Shown here: piece after piece, positions 7,399 to 15,059 of the stretch
Layout of the letters: each line of letters starts with the position of its first letter
Numbering within the stretch: position 1 is the first letter of the stretch
Assembly (NCBI GenBank): GCA_964352425.1
Contig: CAYGRZ010000031.1
Coordinates: 1-19,706, forward strand
DNA: 19,706 bases
DNA from: JAMWCX01 sp964352425
GTDB lineage: Bacteria; Omnitrophota; Gorgyraeia; 2-01-FULL-45-10
Direction of reading: 5' to 3'
The notes under the pieces: model-generated
What the model was told of the DNA's origin: nothing
The model's input: the letters and a program-made list of their open reading frames with translations, nothing else
The model's database searches: none
Translations under genes and position numbers: made by a program

Positions 7399-8637
7399 CT
7401 ACGGCGACATCGTGAATATTGTGCGCGCGATGCCGGGATACTTGGCGATGAACCGCAGCTCGTCTTCGGTGAGCGGCTTCTGCGTATGGACGTTGGCGTA
7501 TCTGACGAGTTCCAGTATCTTCGTCGCGTCCTTATCGTCCTTGAACTTCAGCTCGAGCTTGTCATACACGTTCCTGAAACCCTTGATACCGCTGTACTCG
7601 CCCGCGGTGATCTGGCGGCCCGTCTCGATGATCTCCGGCTCGCCGCGGCCGAGCTCCTCAAAGTCGTAGAGCTCATAGTTGCGCCTGTTCTTCAGGGCTC
7701 CGTCCGCGTGAATGCCGGACTCGTGCGCAAAGGCGTTTGCTCCGACGCCGGGCTGGTTGATCGGTATCGGCACGCCGAACGCATACGATGCATACTTCGC
7801 TATCTTCCAGGCGTGGTTGAGCTTGACATTCTCGTCGAGAATATACTCGCCTTTAAAGCCGCTGCCGTACTTCAGCGCGAGTATAACGCTGACGAGATCC
7901 GCGTTGCCGGCACGCTCGCCCATGCCGTTGACCGTCGTGTTGATATATGCGTCCACGCCGCCGTCTATGGCCGCCTTGGCGCCTGCGACTGAGTTGGCAA
8001 CGACCATGCCGAGATCGTTGTGGCAATGGATCTCGATCGGCAGCTTCACCTCGCTGGCCAGCATCTTGATCCTGTCGTAGATCGTGAACGGGTCGTCGAA
8101 GCCGAGCGTATCGCAGTACCGGATCCTTACGGCGCCGGCCTTCTTGGCTGCCCTCGCGAACTTGATCAGGTAATCGATGTGCGTTCTGGAGGCGTCTTCG
8201 GCATTGACACAGACGTGTTTGATGCCGAGCTTCAGCGCGGCATGCACGGCCTCGACCATCTCCTTTATCACATCCTCTTTTGTGTACTTGCCGGCAAACT
8301 TGCTGTCTATCATCTGATCGGAGGTAGAGATGGAGAGGTTCAGGTTCTCGATCTTCGTCAGCTTGCACGCCTTCTCCACATCGCCCGTGATAGCGCGTAT
8401 CCAGCCGCTCAGCATTATGGGCTTCAGGACCCCCATCCTCGCAAGCTCCAGGTTCGCGTTCAGATAATTGGTCTCGTGGCGCGTAACCGGAAAGCCAAAC
8501 TCGGACTGGGCGACGCCCATATCATTGAGGTAGAAATTTATCATCGTCTTCTGCAATTTCGCCAGCCCCAGCCTCGACGTCTGCACGCCGTCCCTGTTGG
8601 TGACGTCGAGAATATAGATTTTGTTCTGTTTTGCCAT
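7399..8637 (-). CDS. Re-citrate synthase / homocitrate synthase-like enzyme (DRE-TIM family)
   Basis: Acetyl-CoA-dependent condensing enzyme of the isopropylmalate/homocitrate synthase superfamily, 412 residues. Visible: NRDGVQTS (14-21) at the start of the TIM barrel with the catalytic Arg15, YCDTLGFDDP (174-183), the metal-binding HCHND (204-208), NGMGERAGNADL (237-248) and the C-terminal AFAHESGIHADG. It is too short for the LeuA regulatory domain, which argues against 2-isopropylmalate synthase. The segments NRDGVQTSR, QSEFGFP, NYLNANLEL and LSISTSDQM resemble, from memory, the Re-citrate synthases of Clostridium kluyveri and Syntrophus, often annotated as homocitrate synthase. No leu, lys or nif genes are nearby. 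Substrate is therefore open: oxaloacetate is favoured, 2-oxoglutarate is the alternative. The ribosome site is AAAAGGA, 6 bases before ATG 8637. Confidence 0.85.
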   Translation of the reverse strand: MAKQNKIYILDVTNRDGVQTSRLGLAKLQKTMINFYLNDMGVAQSEFGFPVTRHETNYLNANLELARMGVLKPIMLSGWIRAITGDVEKACKLTKIENLNLSISTSDQMIDSKFAGKYTKEDVIKEMVEAVHAALKLGIKHVCVNAEDASRTHIDYLIKFARAAKKAGAVRIRYCDTLGFDDPFTIYDRIKMLASEVKLPIEIHCHNDLGMVVANSVAGAKAAIDGGVDAYINTTVNGMGERAGNADLVSVILALKYGSGFKGEYILDENVKLNHAWKIAKYASYAFGVPIPINQPGVGANAFAHESGIHADGALKNRRNYELYDFEELGRGEPEIIETGRQITAGEYSGIKGFRNVYDKLELKFKDDKDATKILELVRYANVHTQKPLTEDELRFIAKYPGIARTIFTMSP

Positions 8638-8660
8638 CGTTAATCCTTTTCTTTTTTTTC

Positions 8661-8702
8661 TAAGCCCTGAGCTCTTAGCCCTCAGCCCTTAGCCTTATAA
8701 CT
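8661..8702. repeat. 7-bp-period degenerate tandem repeat between serA and the citrate synthase-like gene
   Basis: On the + strand the units are TAAGCCC, TGAGCTC, TTAGCCC, TCAGCCC, TTAGCCT, then a decayed TATAACT (approximately TNAGCCC). The array fills much of the 57-bp gap and runs over the serA stop codon (8695-8697). The period is the same as in other gaps of this window, but the unit sequence is unrelated. Confidence 0.8.
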
Positions 8703-10284
8703 TAACCAGTTTCGCGCCGAAGATATTGGGCGCCTTCCGTATCTCTTCCAGCACATCCCTGGGTATATCGCTGTCGATGTTCAGCACGCTCACGGCCTTG
8801 CCGCCCTTCGCTTCGCGGCCGAACGACATACCTGCGATATTGATGTTATTTTTTCCGAGCATCGTTCCTATCTGGCCGATGATGCCGGGGACGTCCTTAT
8901 TCTCTATGAAGAGCATATAGCCTTCCGGCACCGCGTCGACGTAGGAATCATCGATCCTGACGATCCGCGGATCGACCTTGGTGAATAACGTCCCGGCGAG
9001 CGTCTTTTTCATCTTGTCGGTCTCCACCTCGACGATGATCAGGTTCGCGAAATCCTGGATCTGGTCGACCTTCGTCTCGGTTATCCGTATGCCGCGCTCC
9101 TTGGCGATGACCATCGAATTGACGAAATTAACGGTGTCCTGGAGTATCGGTGTCAGCATCCCTTTGATGATCGACAGCGTGAACGGCGTCAGGTCGAACT
9201 TGATCACGTCGCCGACATACCGTATCTTGACCAGCTTTATGTGCCCCTCGACGAGCTGCGCCTGTATCGAGCCCATCTTCTCGGCCAGCTTCAGGTAGGG
9301 CTCGATCGCTTTCCACGTCTCGGCCTCGACGCACGGCACGTTCACGGCGTTGCGGATGCAGCCGGTCAGAAGCGCGTCGCGGACGGTGTTCGCGACCTCT
9401 ACCGCGACGTTGGTCTGCGCCTCTTCGGTGGACGCGCCGAGATGCGGCGTGAGCACCATCTTATCGAGCTTCAAAAGAGGGTTATCTTTCGCCGGGGGTT
9501 CCTGCTCAAAGACATCGAGCGCCGCTCCGGCGACCTTGCCCGCCTCTATCGCCCTGGCGAGCGCGGCCTCATCGATGATGCCGCCCCTGGCGCAGTTGAT
9601 CAGCCGCACGTCCTTCTTCATCATCGCGATCTGCCTGTCCGAGATCATGTGCTTCGTGTCATCGGTGAGCGGCGTGTGGACGGTGATATAGTCGGCGTTC
9701 TTGTACAGGGTCGGCAGATCCACGGGCTCTATCCCGAGCTCTTTGGCCTTCTCCATCGAAAGGTAAGGGTCGTACGCAAGGATCTTCATGCCGAAACTCA
9801 AGCCCCGCTTGGCCACCTCAGTCCCTATCCTGCCCAGTCCCACGATGCCGAGCGTCTTTCCGTAAAGCTCATGGCCCATGAACTTCTTGCGCTCCCACTC
9901 GCCTCTCTTCATCGACGCGTCTGCCTGGGGGATGTTCCTGGAGAGAGCCAGCATCAGCGTGAACGCCTGCTCGGCCGTCGATATCGTGTTACCGGCCGGG
10001 GTGTTGACGACGACGACGCCCTTCTTCGACGCCGCATCGACATCGACGTTGTCGAGGCCGACGCCGGCGCGGCCTATGATCTTCAGCTTGTCTGCCGCCT
10101 CGATGACCTCCCTGGTGACCTTCGTGCTCGAGCGGACGACGAGGGCATCGTAATTCTTTATGACTACTTTCAGCTCATCAGGCGTGAGCTTGGTACTGAC
10201 ATCGACAGAAAACTCCTTCTCTTTCGTAAGGATCTCGACCGCCTCCTTGGAAAGAGAATCGCTGATCAGAACTTTATACGGCAT
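8695..10284 (-). CDS. serA: D-3-phosphoglycerate dehydrogenase
   Basis: First step of phosphorylated serine synthesis: NAD-dependent oxidation of 3-phosphoglycerate to 3-phosphohydroxypyruvate. The 529-residue length is the long form. A substrate/NAD catalytic core holds RAGVGLDNVD (72-81), the Rossmann motif GLGRIG (149-154), INCARGG, and LTPHLGAST with the catalytic His. An intervening domain (about 310-450) and a C-terminal ACT domain (about 455-529, ending NIFGAKLVKL) follow. The ACT domain is a likely site of serine feedback. ATG 10284 has AAGGAG 6 bases upstream. It follows an aminotransferase that could use its product. Confidence 0.97.
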   Translation of the reverse strand: MPYKVLISDSLSKEAVEILTKEKEFSVDVSTKLTPDELKVVIKNYDALVVRSSTKVTREVIEAADKLKIIGRAGVGLDNVDVDAASKKGVVVVNTPAGNTISTAEQAFTLMLALSRNIPQADASMKRGEWERKKFMGHELYGKTLGIVGLGRIGTEVAKRGLSFGMKILAYDPYLSMEKAKELGIEPVDLPTLYKNADYITVHTPLTDDTKHMISDRQIAMMKKDVRLINCARGGIIDEAALARAIEAGKVAGAALDVFEQEPPAKDNPLLKLDKMVLTPHLGASTEEAQTNVAVEVANTVRDALLTGCIRNAVNVPCVEAETWKAIEPYLKLAEKMGSIQAQLVEGHIKLVKIRYVGDVIKFDLTPFTLSIIKGMLTPILQDTVNFVNSMVIAKERGIRITETKVDQIQDFANLIIVEVETDKMKKTLAGTLFTKVDPRIVRIDDSYVDAVPEGYMLFIENKDVPGIIGQIGTMLGKNNINIAGMSFGREAKGGKAVSVLNIDSDIPRDVLEEIRKAPNIFGAKLVKL

Positions 10285-10364
10285 GACTTTCTCCTTGTTA
10301 TGTACTGGCCGGGGTTTAGCGGTGCAGGGTAGTGGGGCCGTTGGAAAATATCCTATTAAATCCT

Positions 10365-10388
10365 TACGACCCTACGACCCTGACTACT
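10365..10388. repeat. 8-bp tandem repeat between the aminotransferase gene and serA
   Basis: TACGACCC occurs twice in perfect tandem (10365-10380) and is followed by the degenerate unit TGACTACT (10381-10388), ending exactly at the stop codon of the upstream gene (10389-10391). The rest of the 104-bp gap contains no clear promoter or hairpin. It is placed like the 7-bp arrays in neighbouring gaps but has an 8-bp period. Confidence 0.6.
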
Positions 10389-11519
10389 TTACCCTAATAT
10401 CTTCGTCGCCGCCGCTATGCCGCTGCCTGCGGTGAATGTGTGGCCCAGCTTCGCCAGCGCCGCTTCGAGCGCCTTGATCGACTCTATCGTGTGCTCTTTA
10501 TCGATACCGCCCATATGCGCGGCCCTGAAGATCTTGCCCTTCAGCGCCTCCTGGCCGCCCGCGAACGTCACGCCGTACTCGGTCTTCAGCAGCTTGATCA
10601 GCGCGTCCGCGTCCATGCCTGCGGGCGTGTTGACGCCGGTCACCGCGTTCGACGGCGACCTGGAAAATATCGTAAGCCCCAGCGCCTTCATCGCCTGGCG
10701 GAACGCCTCGGCCTGCCTGCCGTGTTCGGCTATCACATTATCGACGCCCTTTGTATTGATCGTCTCGAGCGCCTTCTTCAGGCCGATGACGAGCGTGATG
10801 GCCGACGTGAACGGCGTATCGGTATCGAGCATCGCCTTCCTGTACTTCTTGAAATTGAAATAGAACTTCGGACATCTCGACGTCTCTACCGCCTTGAACG
10901 CCTTCTCGCTGACCGAGCAGAACGCCAGCCCGGGCGGGATCATCAGCCCCTTCTGTGAGCCGCAGATCGCGATGTCGACGCCCCATGTATCGTTCTCAAA
11001 ATCGTCCGCGCCGAGGCCGCTTATAACGTCAACGACAAAAAGCGCATCCGTCTTCTTCACGATCTCGCCGATCGCCTTGATCGCGTATACGGTCGCCGTC
11101 GATGTCTCGCAGAGCGTCGTGTAGACGCCCTTGACGGACGGATTTCTCTTCAGGAGGTCCTCTATGTCGGCCGGGCAAGGGCCGGAGCCCCACGGCACGT
11201 CGAGGGCTATCACCCCCACGCCGTAGGCCTTCGCAATGTCGCCGAACCTCTCGCCGAACTTGCCGCCGCGCACGACGATGATTGTGTCGCCCGGCGAGAC
11301 TACGTTCACTATAGATGCCTCCATCGCGCCGGTGCCGCTCGAGGTGAACGTATAGACGTCGTTTGTAGTCTTAAATATCTTCTTTAGTCCTTCCGTCACA
11401 TCTTTGAATATCGCCTGGTACTCCTTCGTCCTGTGATGGATGATCGGCTTCGCCATCTCATTACGGATCTCTTCGGGGACCGGCGTCGGGCCGGGCGTCA
11501 TCAAATAGTTCTTCGCCAT
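10389..11519 (-). CDS. class V PLP aminotransferase (alanine-glyoxylate / serine-pyruvate type)
   Basis: Fold-type I, class V pyridoxal-phosphate aminotransferase of 376 residues. Visible: N-terminal MTPGPTPVP (7-15), HHRTKEY (28-34), SSGTGAMEAS (60-69) for cofactor phosphate, VVDVISGLGADD (162-173) with the ring-binding Asp, and CGSQKGLMIPPGL with the Schiff-base Lys190. It is closer to AGXT/PucG-type enzymes than to canonical SerC. Because serA follows directly and no serC is seen, a phosphoserine aminotransferase role is plausible. Serine-glyoxylate or alanine-glyoxylate transamination is the main alternative. ATG 11519 has AAGGAG upstream. It belongs to the tig-to-hppA gene run. Confidence 0.88.
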   Translation of the reverse strand: MAKNYLMTPGPTPVPEEIRNEMAKPIIHHRTKEYQAIFKDVTEGLKKIFKTTNDVYTFTSSGTGAMEASIVNVVSPGDTIIVVRGGKFGERFGDIAKAYGVGVIALDVPWGSGPCPADIEDLLKRNPSVKGVYTTLCETSTATVYAIKAIGEIVKKTDALFVVDVISGLGADDFENDTWGVDIAICGSQKGLMIPPGLAFCSVSEKAFKAVETSRCPKFYFNFKKYRKAMLDTDTPFTSAITLVIGLKKALETINTKGVDNVIAEHGRQAEAFRQAMKALGLTIFSRSPSNAVTGVNTPAGMDADALIKLLKTEYGVTFAGGQEALKGKIFRAAHMGGIDKEHTIESIKALEAALAKLGHTFTAGSGIAAATKILG

Positions 11520-11535
11520 TTTACATCTCCTTGTT

Positions 11536-11591
11536 CTAGCGTTTAGCTTTCGTAACCTATGCGCTCTGCGCTCTGCGCCATGCGCTATTTC
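11536..11591. repeat. 7-bp-period degenerate tandem repeat between clpP and the aminotransferase gene
   Basis: On the + strand the units are CTAGCGT, TTAGCTT, TCGTAAC, CTATGCG, CTCTGCG, CTCTGCG, CCATGCG and CTATTTC: eight consecutive 7-base steps, the central four being clearly alike. The array fills most of the 65-bp gap and includes the clpP stop codon (11585-11587). Confidence 0.75.
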
Positions 11592-12181
11592 TTCCTGTCT
11601 ATGTTCTCGATAACTTCATCAACGATGCCGTACGCTTTCGCCTCATCCGCCGACATGAAATAATCCCTGTCCGTATCTTTCTTTATCTTGTCCAGCGGCT
11701 GTTTCGTATGCTTGGCCAGTATCTCCTCTATCCTGGCGCGCAACCGCAGGATCTCCTGCACCTGGATGCTGATATCGGTCGCCTGCCCCTGCACGCCTCC
11801 CCACGGCTGGTGGATCATGATCCTCGCGTGAGGCAGCGCGTACCGCTTTCCGGAGCGCCCCGCGGCCAGCAGCACCGCTCCCATGCTCGAGGCCTGGCCT
11901 ACGCAGTAGGTGCTCACATCCGGCTTCACAAATTGTATCGTGTCGTATATGGCCAGCCCGCTCGTCACGGATCCTCCGGGCGTGTTGATGTAGATATTTA
12001 TCTCCTTCGCGGCGTCCTCCATCTGCAGGAAGAGGAGCTGCGCGATGATCAGGTTCGAAACCGTGTCGTCTATCGCCGTCCCTATAAAGATGATCCTGTC
12101 CTTCAGAAGCCTTGAATAAATATCGTACGCCCTCTCCGACCTGCCGGTTGATTCGATGACCATAGGTATCAATATGCTCAT
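11585..12181 (-). CDS. clpP: ATP-dependent Clp protease proteolytic subunit
   Basis: Serine protease that forms the double-heptamer chamber fed by ClpX or ClpA/C unfoldases. The 198-residue protein has the full catalytic triad in the usual spacing: Ser99 in GQASSMGA, His124 in MIHQPWGG, and Asp173 in DRDYFMSADEA. The N-terminal VIESTGRSERAYDIYSRLLK is typical of mature ClpP. It lies 14 bp after tig, as in many bacteria, with AAGGGGG as the ribosome site. The usual downstream neighbour clpX is absent; an aminotransferase and serA follow instead. A ClpX must be encoded elsewhere if the system is active. Confidence 0.98.
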   Translation of the reverse strand: MSILIPMVIESTGRSERAYDIYSRLLKDRIIFIGTAIDDTVSNLIIAQLLFLQMEDAAKEINIYINTPGGSVTSGLAIYDTIQFVKPDVSTYCVGQASSMGAVLLAAGRSGKRYALPHARIMIHQPWGGVQGQATDISIQVQEILRLRARIEEILAKHTKQPLDKIKKDTDRDYFMSADEAKAYGIVDEVIENIDRKK

Positions 12182-12195
12182 ATCAAACCCCCTTG

Positions 12196-13470
12196 TTATT
12201 TCTCGGTTATCTTCGCGTTATCCAGTAAAAACCGTATCGTCTTCCCTTCGCGGATCTTGTCCGCGAGGCTGTCGACGAGTTCCCGGCTCTCGTAATGCGC
12301 CCGGACCTCTTCGGCGGTCTTGCCGCTCTGGGAGGCTATCGCCTTGTAGGCGCCGTTCAGGTCATCCTCGACGACGTTGATATGCTCGCGCGTCGCTATC
12401 TCATCGAGCACGAAGAGGAGCCTGACCTGGCGCGCCGCGTCGTTCTTAAAGCGCTCCTTGAACTCCCCGTCCTTCTTGTCGAGGTCATCCTTCTTCAAGC
12501 CCTTCTCCATCAGCCGCCGTTTCGCGTCCTCAACCATGTAATCGAGCTGCCGGGTGACGAAGCTCGAAGGAACGGTGAAGACGTTCGCGTCCATCAGCTT
12601 GCCGAGGAGCTGGTTCTCCACCTCCACCTCGGCGTTGGCCTTCGCGTGGGATTCCATCTCGCGGGCGACCTCTGCCTTAAGCTCATCGACCGTAGGCCTG
12701 CCCATCTCCCTGGCAAAATCGTCGTTTACGTCCGAGAGCTTCCTCTCCTTTATCTCCTTGGCGAGCACATGGTACCGGGCACTCTTGCCGGCAACCGACC
12801 TGTCGGGATACTTCTCCGGCAGCGTCACCTCGATGTCGCGCTCCTCGCCTTTCTTCATGCCGATGATCTTCTCGGCAAGGCCGGGGATGAACGACTCCTT
12901 TTCGACCGCCAGCCACAGGTCCTCCCGTTTCTTATGGAGCGGCTTGCCGTCGACCGAACATTCCATGTCGCTCACCAGGAAGTCGCCCATCTGCACGGGC
13001 CTATCCACGACATCGACGTACTTCGCGTTAAGCTCTCTCAGGTTCTGGAGCGTCTTTCGAACGTCCTCAGCCGTGACCGAGACTTTCTTCTTTTCGACCG
13101 CGATGCCCTTGTAGTCTTTCAGTTTGAATTTCGGGCGGATATCGACCTTTGCCTTGAACGTGAGCGGCTTGTCCTCTTCGAACATGACATCGCTGATCTC
13201 GGGCAGCGCAACCGCGTGTATCTCGTGCTCCTGCAGCGCCCTCTTGTACGCCTGCGGGATGAGGCGCTTCAGCACCTCTTCCTTCGCGTCCTTCGCGTAA
13301 CGAAGCCTGATCATCTCGACGGGCGCCTTGCCGACGCGGAATCCGGGGATGTTCGCCGCCTTTGCTATCTCGGCGAATACCTCGTCGAATACCCTGGCGA
13401 TCGCTTCCTTCGATACCTCTATCTCAAAAAGAGTGGTGCACTCTTCAACCGACTTTGCCTTCGACTTCAC
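12196..13470 (-). CDS. tig: trigger factor, ribosome-associated chaperone with PPIase domain
   Basis: Binds the ribosomal exit tunnel and shields nascent chains; the central domain is a peptidyl-prolyl isomerase. The 424 residues show the N-terminal ribosome-docking motif PGFRVGKAP, an FKBP-like domain (about 150-245, including VQMGDFLVSD and IPGLAEKIIGMKKGEE), and a long helical C-terminal chaperone domain rich in charged residues. The start is GTG at 13470 with AAGGA 6 bases upstream; an out-of-frame ATG at 13474 is too close to that site. Transcription probably starts at the promoter at 13504-13532. It is the first gene of the tig-clpP run. Confidence 0.96.
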   Translation of the reverse strand: MKSKAKSVEECTTLFEIEVSKEAIARVFDEVFAEIAKAANIPGFRVGKAPVEMIRLRYAKDAKEEVLKRLIPQAYKRALQEHEIHAVALPEISDVMFEEDKPLTFKAKVDIRPKFKLKDYKGIAVEKKKVSVTAEDVRKTLQNLRELNAKYVDVVDRPVQMGDFLVSDMECSVDGKPLHKKREDLWLAVEKESFIPGLAEKIIGMKKGEERDIEVTLPEKYPDRSVAGKSARYHVLAKEIKERKLSDVNDDFAREMGRPTVDELKAEVAREMESHAKANAEVEVENQLLGKLMDANVFTVPSSFVTRQLDYMVEDAKRRLMEKGLKKDDLDKKDGEFKERFKNDAARQVRLLFVLDEIATREHINVVEDDLNGAYKAIASQSGKTAEEVRAHYESRELVDSLADKIREGKTIRFLLDNAKITEK

Positions 13471-13503
13471 TCATAGTCCTTTCTAATAAACGGGAAAGCG
13501 TAT

Positions 13504-13532
13504 AGTATATCACAACGCTTTTACATTGTAAA
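13504..13532 (-). promoter_or_regulatory. sigma-70-type promoter for tig-clpP and downstream genes
   Basis: On the minus strand, -35 TTTACA (13532-13527), a 17-base spacer and -10 TATACT (13509-13504). Each hexamer is one mismatch from consensus. The -35 lies inside the last codons of lptB and the lptB stop is in the spacer. Transcription should begin near 13497, about 27 bases before the tig GTG. Confidence 0.65.
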
Positions 13533-14243
13533 TTTTTCGCCGAGGTATATCTCCCTGGCCCGGGGATTCGATATCAGCTCCTCTTTCGTGCCGGCGATCA
13601 GGATGTTGCCGCCCGCCATCAGGTACGAGCGGTCGGTGATCGCCAGCGTCTCCCTGACGTTGTGGTCGGTCACGAGTATGCCGAGCCCTTTTGCCTTCAG
13701 TTCCCGTATGATCTCCTGGCATTCCGCGACCGCTATCGGGTCGATACCGCTGAACGGCTCATCCAGCAGGATGAACATCGGGTTGGTCACGAGCGCCCTC
13801 GTTATCTCGACGCGCCTCTTCTCCCCTCCGGAAAGCGTATAGGCCTTGTGTTTCCTGAGGTGCGTTATCTTCAGTTCGTTCAGCAGTTCATCGCACCGCC
13901 GCGTGCGCTCCCTGGGCGAGAAACCGAGCGTCTCGAGGACCGACATGATATTCTCCTCAACGGTGAGTTTGCGGAATATCGACGGCTCCTGCGCGAGATA
14001 CCCGATCCCGCACCTGGCGCGCGCATGGAGCGGCATCTTCGTTATGTCCTGCCTGTCGAAGACGATCCTGCCCTCATCGGGCGGGATGATACCGGTGATC
14101 ATGTAGAAGGTGGTGGTCTTGCCGGCGCCGTTGGGGCCCAGCAGCCCGACGATCTCGCCGCGCTTCACGTTGATCGCGACCGAATTGACGACACGGCGGC
14201 CGCCGTACGCCTTGACGAGGCCTGTGGTCTCAAGCAGGTGCAT
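13521..14243 (-). CDS. lptB: LPS export ABC transporter ATP-binding protein
   Basis: Cytoplasmic ATPase that powers LptFG extraction of LPS from the inner membrane. The 240-residue protein has Walker A GPNGAGKTT (36-44), the ABC signature LSGGEKRR, Walker B FILLDEPFSGIDP, the switch VTDHNVRE, and the LptB-type C-terminal YLGEKF. The order of segments (GYLAQEPSIFRKLTVEENI in place of a Q-loop neighbourhood) is typical of LptB rather than amino-acid transporters. Its ATG abuts the preceding stop (TAG-ATG), so translation is coupled to the LptC/LptA-like gene. LptF, LptG and LptD are not in the window. Confidence 0.95.
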   Translation of the reverse strand: MHLLETTGLVKAYGGRRVVNSVAINVKRGEIVGLLGPNGAGKTTTFYMITGIIPPDEGRIVFDRQDITKMPLHARARCGIGYLAQEPSIFRKLTVEENIMSVLETLGFSPRERTRRCDELLNELKITHLRKHKAYTLSGGEKRRVEITRALVTNPMFILLDEPFSGIDPIAVAECQEIIRELKAKGLGILVTDHNVRETLAITDRSYLMAGGNILIAGTKEELISNPRAREIYLGEKFTM

Positions 14244-15059
14244 CTATTTCTTCTCTCCGATAAAGTTCGTGTCGAACCCCATGCCGCCTTCCGGCGACAG
14301 GATAAGCCTCGGTTTGCCTGACAGCGTTATCTTCTTGCTGGCCTCATCATAGCTTGCCTTATCGCTGTAGGTGATGTTATCGCCCCTGGTGATCTTGACG
14401 TTGCCCTCGGCGACTATCTCCTTCATCCTTCGCGTATTCGAATCGAGATGGACGGTGATCTTGTCCGCATCGATGCTGCCGTCTTCGCTCACGACCTTGA
14501 CATTCTTCGTGAAGTAGGCCTGGTTCCTCTCGTAGTCGAACTGCACCTCTCCGTCGCAGGTGATGATCGTCTTCGTCTTCTTTGCGGCCTTGCCGTCTTT
14601 CGGTTTTCCGGCGGCACTCGATGGTCCGGTTTTTTTTGCCGCGGCACCGACATCGACGAAATCTCCCGTGAAGCCCCGGCTCGCCTCGATCGTAGCCTTC
14701 ACGTTCTTCTGGAGCCTGACGTTGTTCTTGGCCCTATCGTAAACGCCCGAATCAGCGGTTATAACCGCCTCGGCCTCTTCTCCGTACGCCGTGGCCACTA
14801 TGTTATCGAGCTTTATCTCGTTCTCCGAGATCGCCTCGGCCGACTCGCCCTTCACGTCCCATTTCTTCGCGCCGCGCTCAGTGAGCCCCTCGAGATTGAA
14901 CGAAAGGACCTTGTGCCGCACCTCGTCCCCCGCTTTCTGGCCGGCCTGCTGCAGGGCGGGAGCTTTCGCCTTCTTCGGCGGCTCTTTCTTTGCGCAGCTC
15001 GCCGTGAAGAGCATCAGCACTGCCGGGGCGATTATCACGTAACGGCCAAGTTTACCCAT
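14244..15059 (-). CDS. lipoprotein with LptC-like and LptA/OstA-like halves
   Basis: Probable periplasmic bridge component of LPS transport. From ATG 15059 the protein has 271 residues. A hydrophobic signal ends LFTASC with a candidate lipobox Cys22. An LptC-like stretch at about 48-135 includes FNLEGLTERGAKKWDV and ADSGVYDRAKNNV. A Lys/Ala/Gly-rich linker at about 139-163 follows, then an OstA/LptA-like beta domain at about 165-260 (DGEVQFDY, VHLDSNTRRMKEIVAEGNVKI, DKASYDEASKKITLSG). ATG 15059 is chosen because it overlaps the preceding stop as TGATG, has AAGGTG upstream and starts the signal peptide; a longer frame from 15107 would put 16 residues before it. LptC and LptA are normally separate proteins, so this looks like a fusion. 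lptB follows directly. Confidence 0.82.
   Translation of the reverse strand: MGKLGRYVIIAPAVLMLFTASCAKKEPPKKAKAPALQQAGQKAGDEVRHKVLSFNLEGLTERGAKKWDVKGESAEAISENEIKLDNIVATAYGEEAEAVITADSGVYDRAKNNVRLQKNVKATIEASRGFTGDFVDVGAAAKKTGPSSAAGKPKDGKAAKKTKTIITCDGEVQFDYERNQAYFTKNVKVVSEDGSIDADKITVHLDSNTRRMKEIVAEGNVKITRGDNITYSDKASYDEASKKITLSGKPRLILSPEGGMGFDTNFIGEKK

Noticed and set aside
8661..8702. Repeat arrays as CRISPR
   Set aside because: Units are 7-8 bases with no spacers and no cas genes nearby.
9241..10332. Long open frame (363 codons) on the + strand opposite serA
   Set aside because: Composition is Arg/Asp/Leu-rich without domains, as expected for the antisense of a GC-rich gene; serA explains the region fully.
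12295..13476. Long open frame (393 codons) on the + strand opposite tig
   Set aside because: It mirrors the codon pattern of tig in a GC-rich sequence, has no recognisable motif and no ribosome site, while tig is unmistakable.
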